This document shows positions 8,004 to 8,637 of a stretch of DNA of 8,637 bases, piece after piece. Numbering within the stretch: the first letter of the stretch is position 1; each line of letters opens with the position of its first letter. The position numbers and the translations under genes are program-made. The notes under the pieces are model-generated. The model ran no database searches. It had not been told where the DNA came from and saw only the letters and a program-made list of their open reading frames with translations. The stretch comes from Bacteroidia bacterium (GTDB lineage: Bacteria; Bacteroidota; Bacteroidia; Bacteroidales; GCA-2748055), in the NCBI GenBank assembly GCA_030596245.1, contig JAUVKN010000182.1, positions 1-8,637 of the forward strand. The letters are read 5' to 3'.

Positions 8004-8637
8004 ATGAAAGCAAAAAGAAACTCAACCCTGTTTTACCTGACAATCACACTTTTTATGGGAGGATTGCTTTTATCCTCATGTCAGAATGAGAATGGCAAAA
8101 GCACCAGCGAACAGACAGACTACCCAACTGAATTCAGACTTTCAAAAGCCGACCTTATGGACAAAATTAAAGGGGGGTGGGCCGGACAGGTTATTGGATG
8201 TACCTATGGGGGACCGACCGAGTTTAAGTTTAAAGGCACCATGATTCAGGACTATATGCCCATCGAATGGGATGAAACCAGAATGGAGTGGTATTATAAG
8301 AACGCACCCGGACTCTATGATGATATTTACATGGACCTGACTTTCGTTGAGGTGTTTGAAAATGAGGGGATGGATGCGCCAGCTACTTCACATGCGCAGG
8401 CATTTGCCAATGCAGAATATCAGCTATGGCATGCCAACCAGGCTGCACGCTATAACATACTCAATGGAATTGATCCTCCTGCTTCAGGGTACTGGGAGAA
8501 CAATCCGCATGCCGATGACATTGATTTCCAGATTGAAGCCGACTTTGCTGGTCTGATGAATCCGGGGATGGTGAACTCCTCCTCAGAGATATGTGACCGG
8601 GTGGGCCATATCATGAATTACGGTGATGGATGGTATG
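8004..8637 (+). CDS. ADP-ribosylglycohydrolase-family lipoprotein (3' partial)
   Basis: N-terminal 211 residues of an exported protein of the DraG/ARH (ADP-ribosylglycohydrolase, Pfam ADP_ribosyl_GH) fold, which hydrolyses N- or O-glycosidic bonds to ribose. Residues 1-26 are a lipoprotein signal with lipobox LLSSC (C26). The family pattern follows: KIKGGWAGQVIG (54-65), CTYGGPTEF, then YDDIYMDLTFVEVF with D106/D107 and D111 where the first metal cluster sits. NPHADDIDFQIEADFAG (167-183) matches the conserved DcIDxQIEAD block. The second metal cluster lies beyond the right edge. DraG itself acts in the cytoplasm on ADP-ribosylated proteins. A secreted, lipid-anchored relative next to ribokinase and a permease suggests a ribose-releasing role on an external substrate, which is inference. 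The ATG at 8004, two bases after the ribokinase stop, gives the complete lipoprotein signal; the frame stays open to base 8637. Confidence 0.85.
   Translation, partial: MKAKRNSTLFYLTITLFMGGLLLSSCQNENGKSTSEQTDYPTEFRLSKADLMDKIKGGWAGQVIGCTYGGPTEFKFKGTMIQDYMPIEWDETRMEWYYKNAPGLYDDIYMDLTFVEVFENEGMDAPATSHAQAFANAEYQLWHANQAARYNILNGIDPPASGYWENNPHADDIDFQIEADFAGLMNPGMVNSSSEICDRVGHIMNYGDGWY

Noticed and set aside
7835..8089. 84-codon open frame on the plus strand crossing the ribokinase end
   Set aside because: It overlaps the last third of ribokinase and the signal peptide of the next lipoprotein in another frame, both of which have clear family motifs.
8172..8177. Run of six G as a possible phase-variable tract
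   Set aside because: It encodes the conserved Gly-Gly-Trp of the DraG-like family, and a single short tract is too little to argue phase variation.
8347..8556. 69-codon open frame on the plus strand
   Set aside because: It is a shifted-frame reading of the DraG-like gene, whose own frame has conserved family blocks over the same bases.

Overview
The window looks like a fragment of a catabolic gene cluster from a member of the Bacteroidota, perhaps a marine or gut-type polysaccharide degrader. The lineage is inferred from several signs: many exported lipoproteins with short hydrophobic N-termini ending at a Cys, no strong Shine-Dalgarno sequences before the starts, A-rich CTAACTAA-type leaders, and the families present. 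There is no rRNA, tRNA, SusC/SusD pair or regulator here to confirm it. All six genes lie on the + strand with gaps of 2 to 35 bases, so they probably form one operon that runs past both ends of the window. I saw no tRNA, CRISPR array, insertion sequence or convincing terminator, and no gene-free stretch over 35 bases.

Left part (1-5999), extracellular or periplasmic glycan degradation. A sulfatase cut at its 5' end resembles bacterial N-acetylglucosamine-6-O-sulfatases. A second, lipoprotein sulfatase closely resembles N-sulfoglucosamine sulfohydrolase (heparan N-sulfatase, SGSH). A large lipoprotein of the GH106 (alpha-L-rhamnosidase) type follows. Together they suggest stepwise removal of sulfates and a terminal deoxysugar from a sulfated glycan. 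The two sulfatases hint at glucosamine-type targets and the GH106 hints at rhamnose, so the substrate is not settled.

Right part (6000-8637), uptake and phosphorylation of a pentose-like sugar. A ten-helix permease of the ureide-permease/GRP sugar-transporter type is followed by a well-conserved ribokinase. Two bases after that begins a lipoprotein of the ADP-ribosylglycohydrolase (DraG/ARH) family, cut by the window's right edge. A plausible reading is that the exported DraG-like enzyme releases a ribose-like sugar outside the cytoplasm, the permease imports it, and the kinase traps it as a phosphate ester. This three-gene module is the most interesting part of the window. The permease and kinase genes are each preceded by a similar CTAACTAA leader, which the other gene junctions lack.
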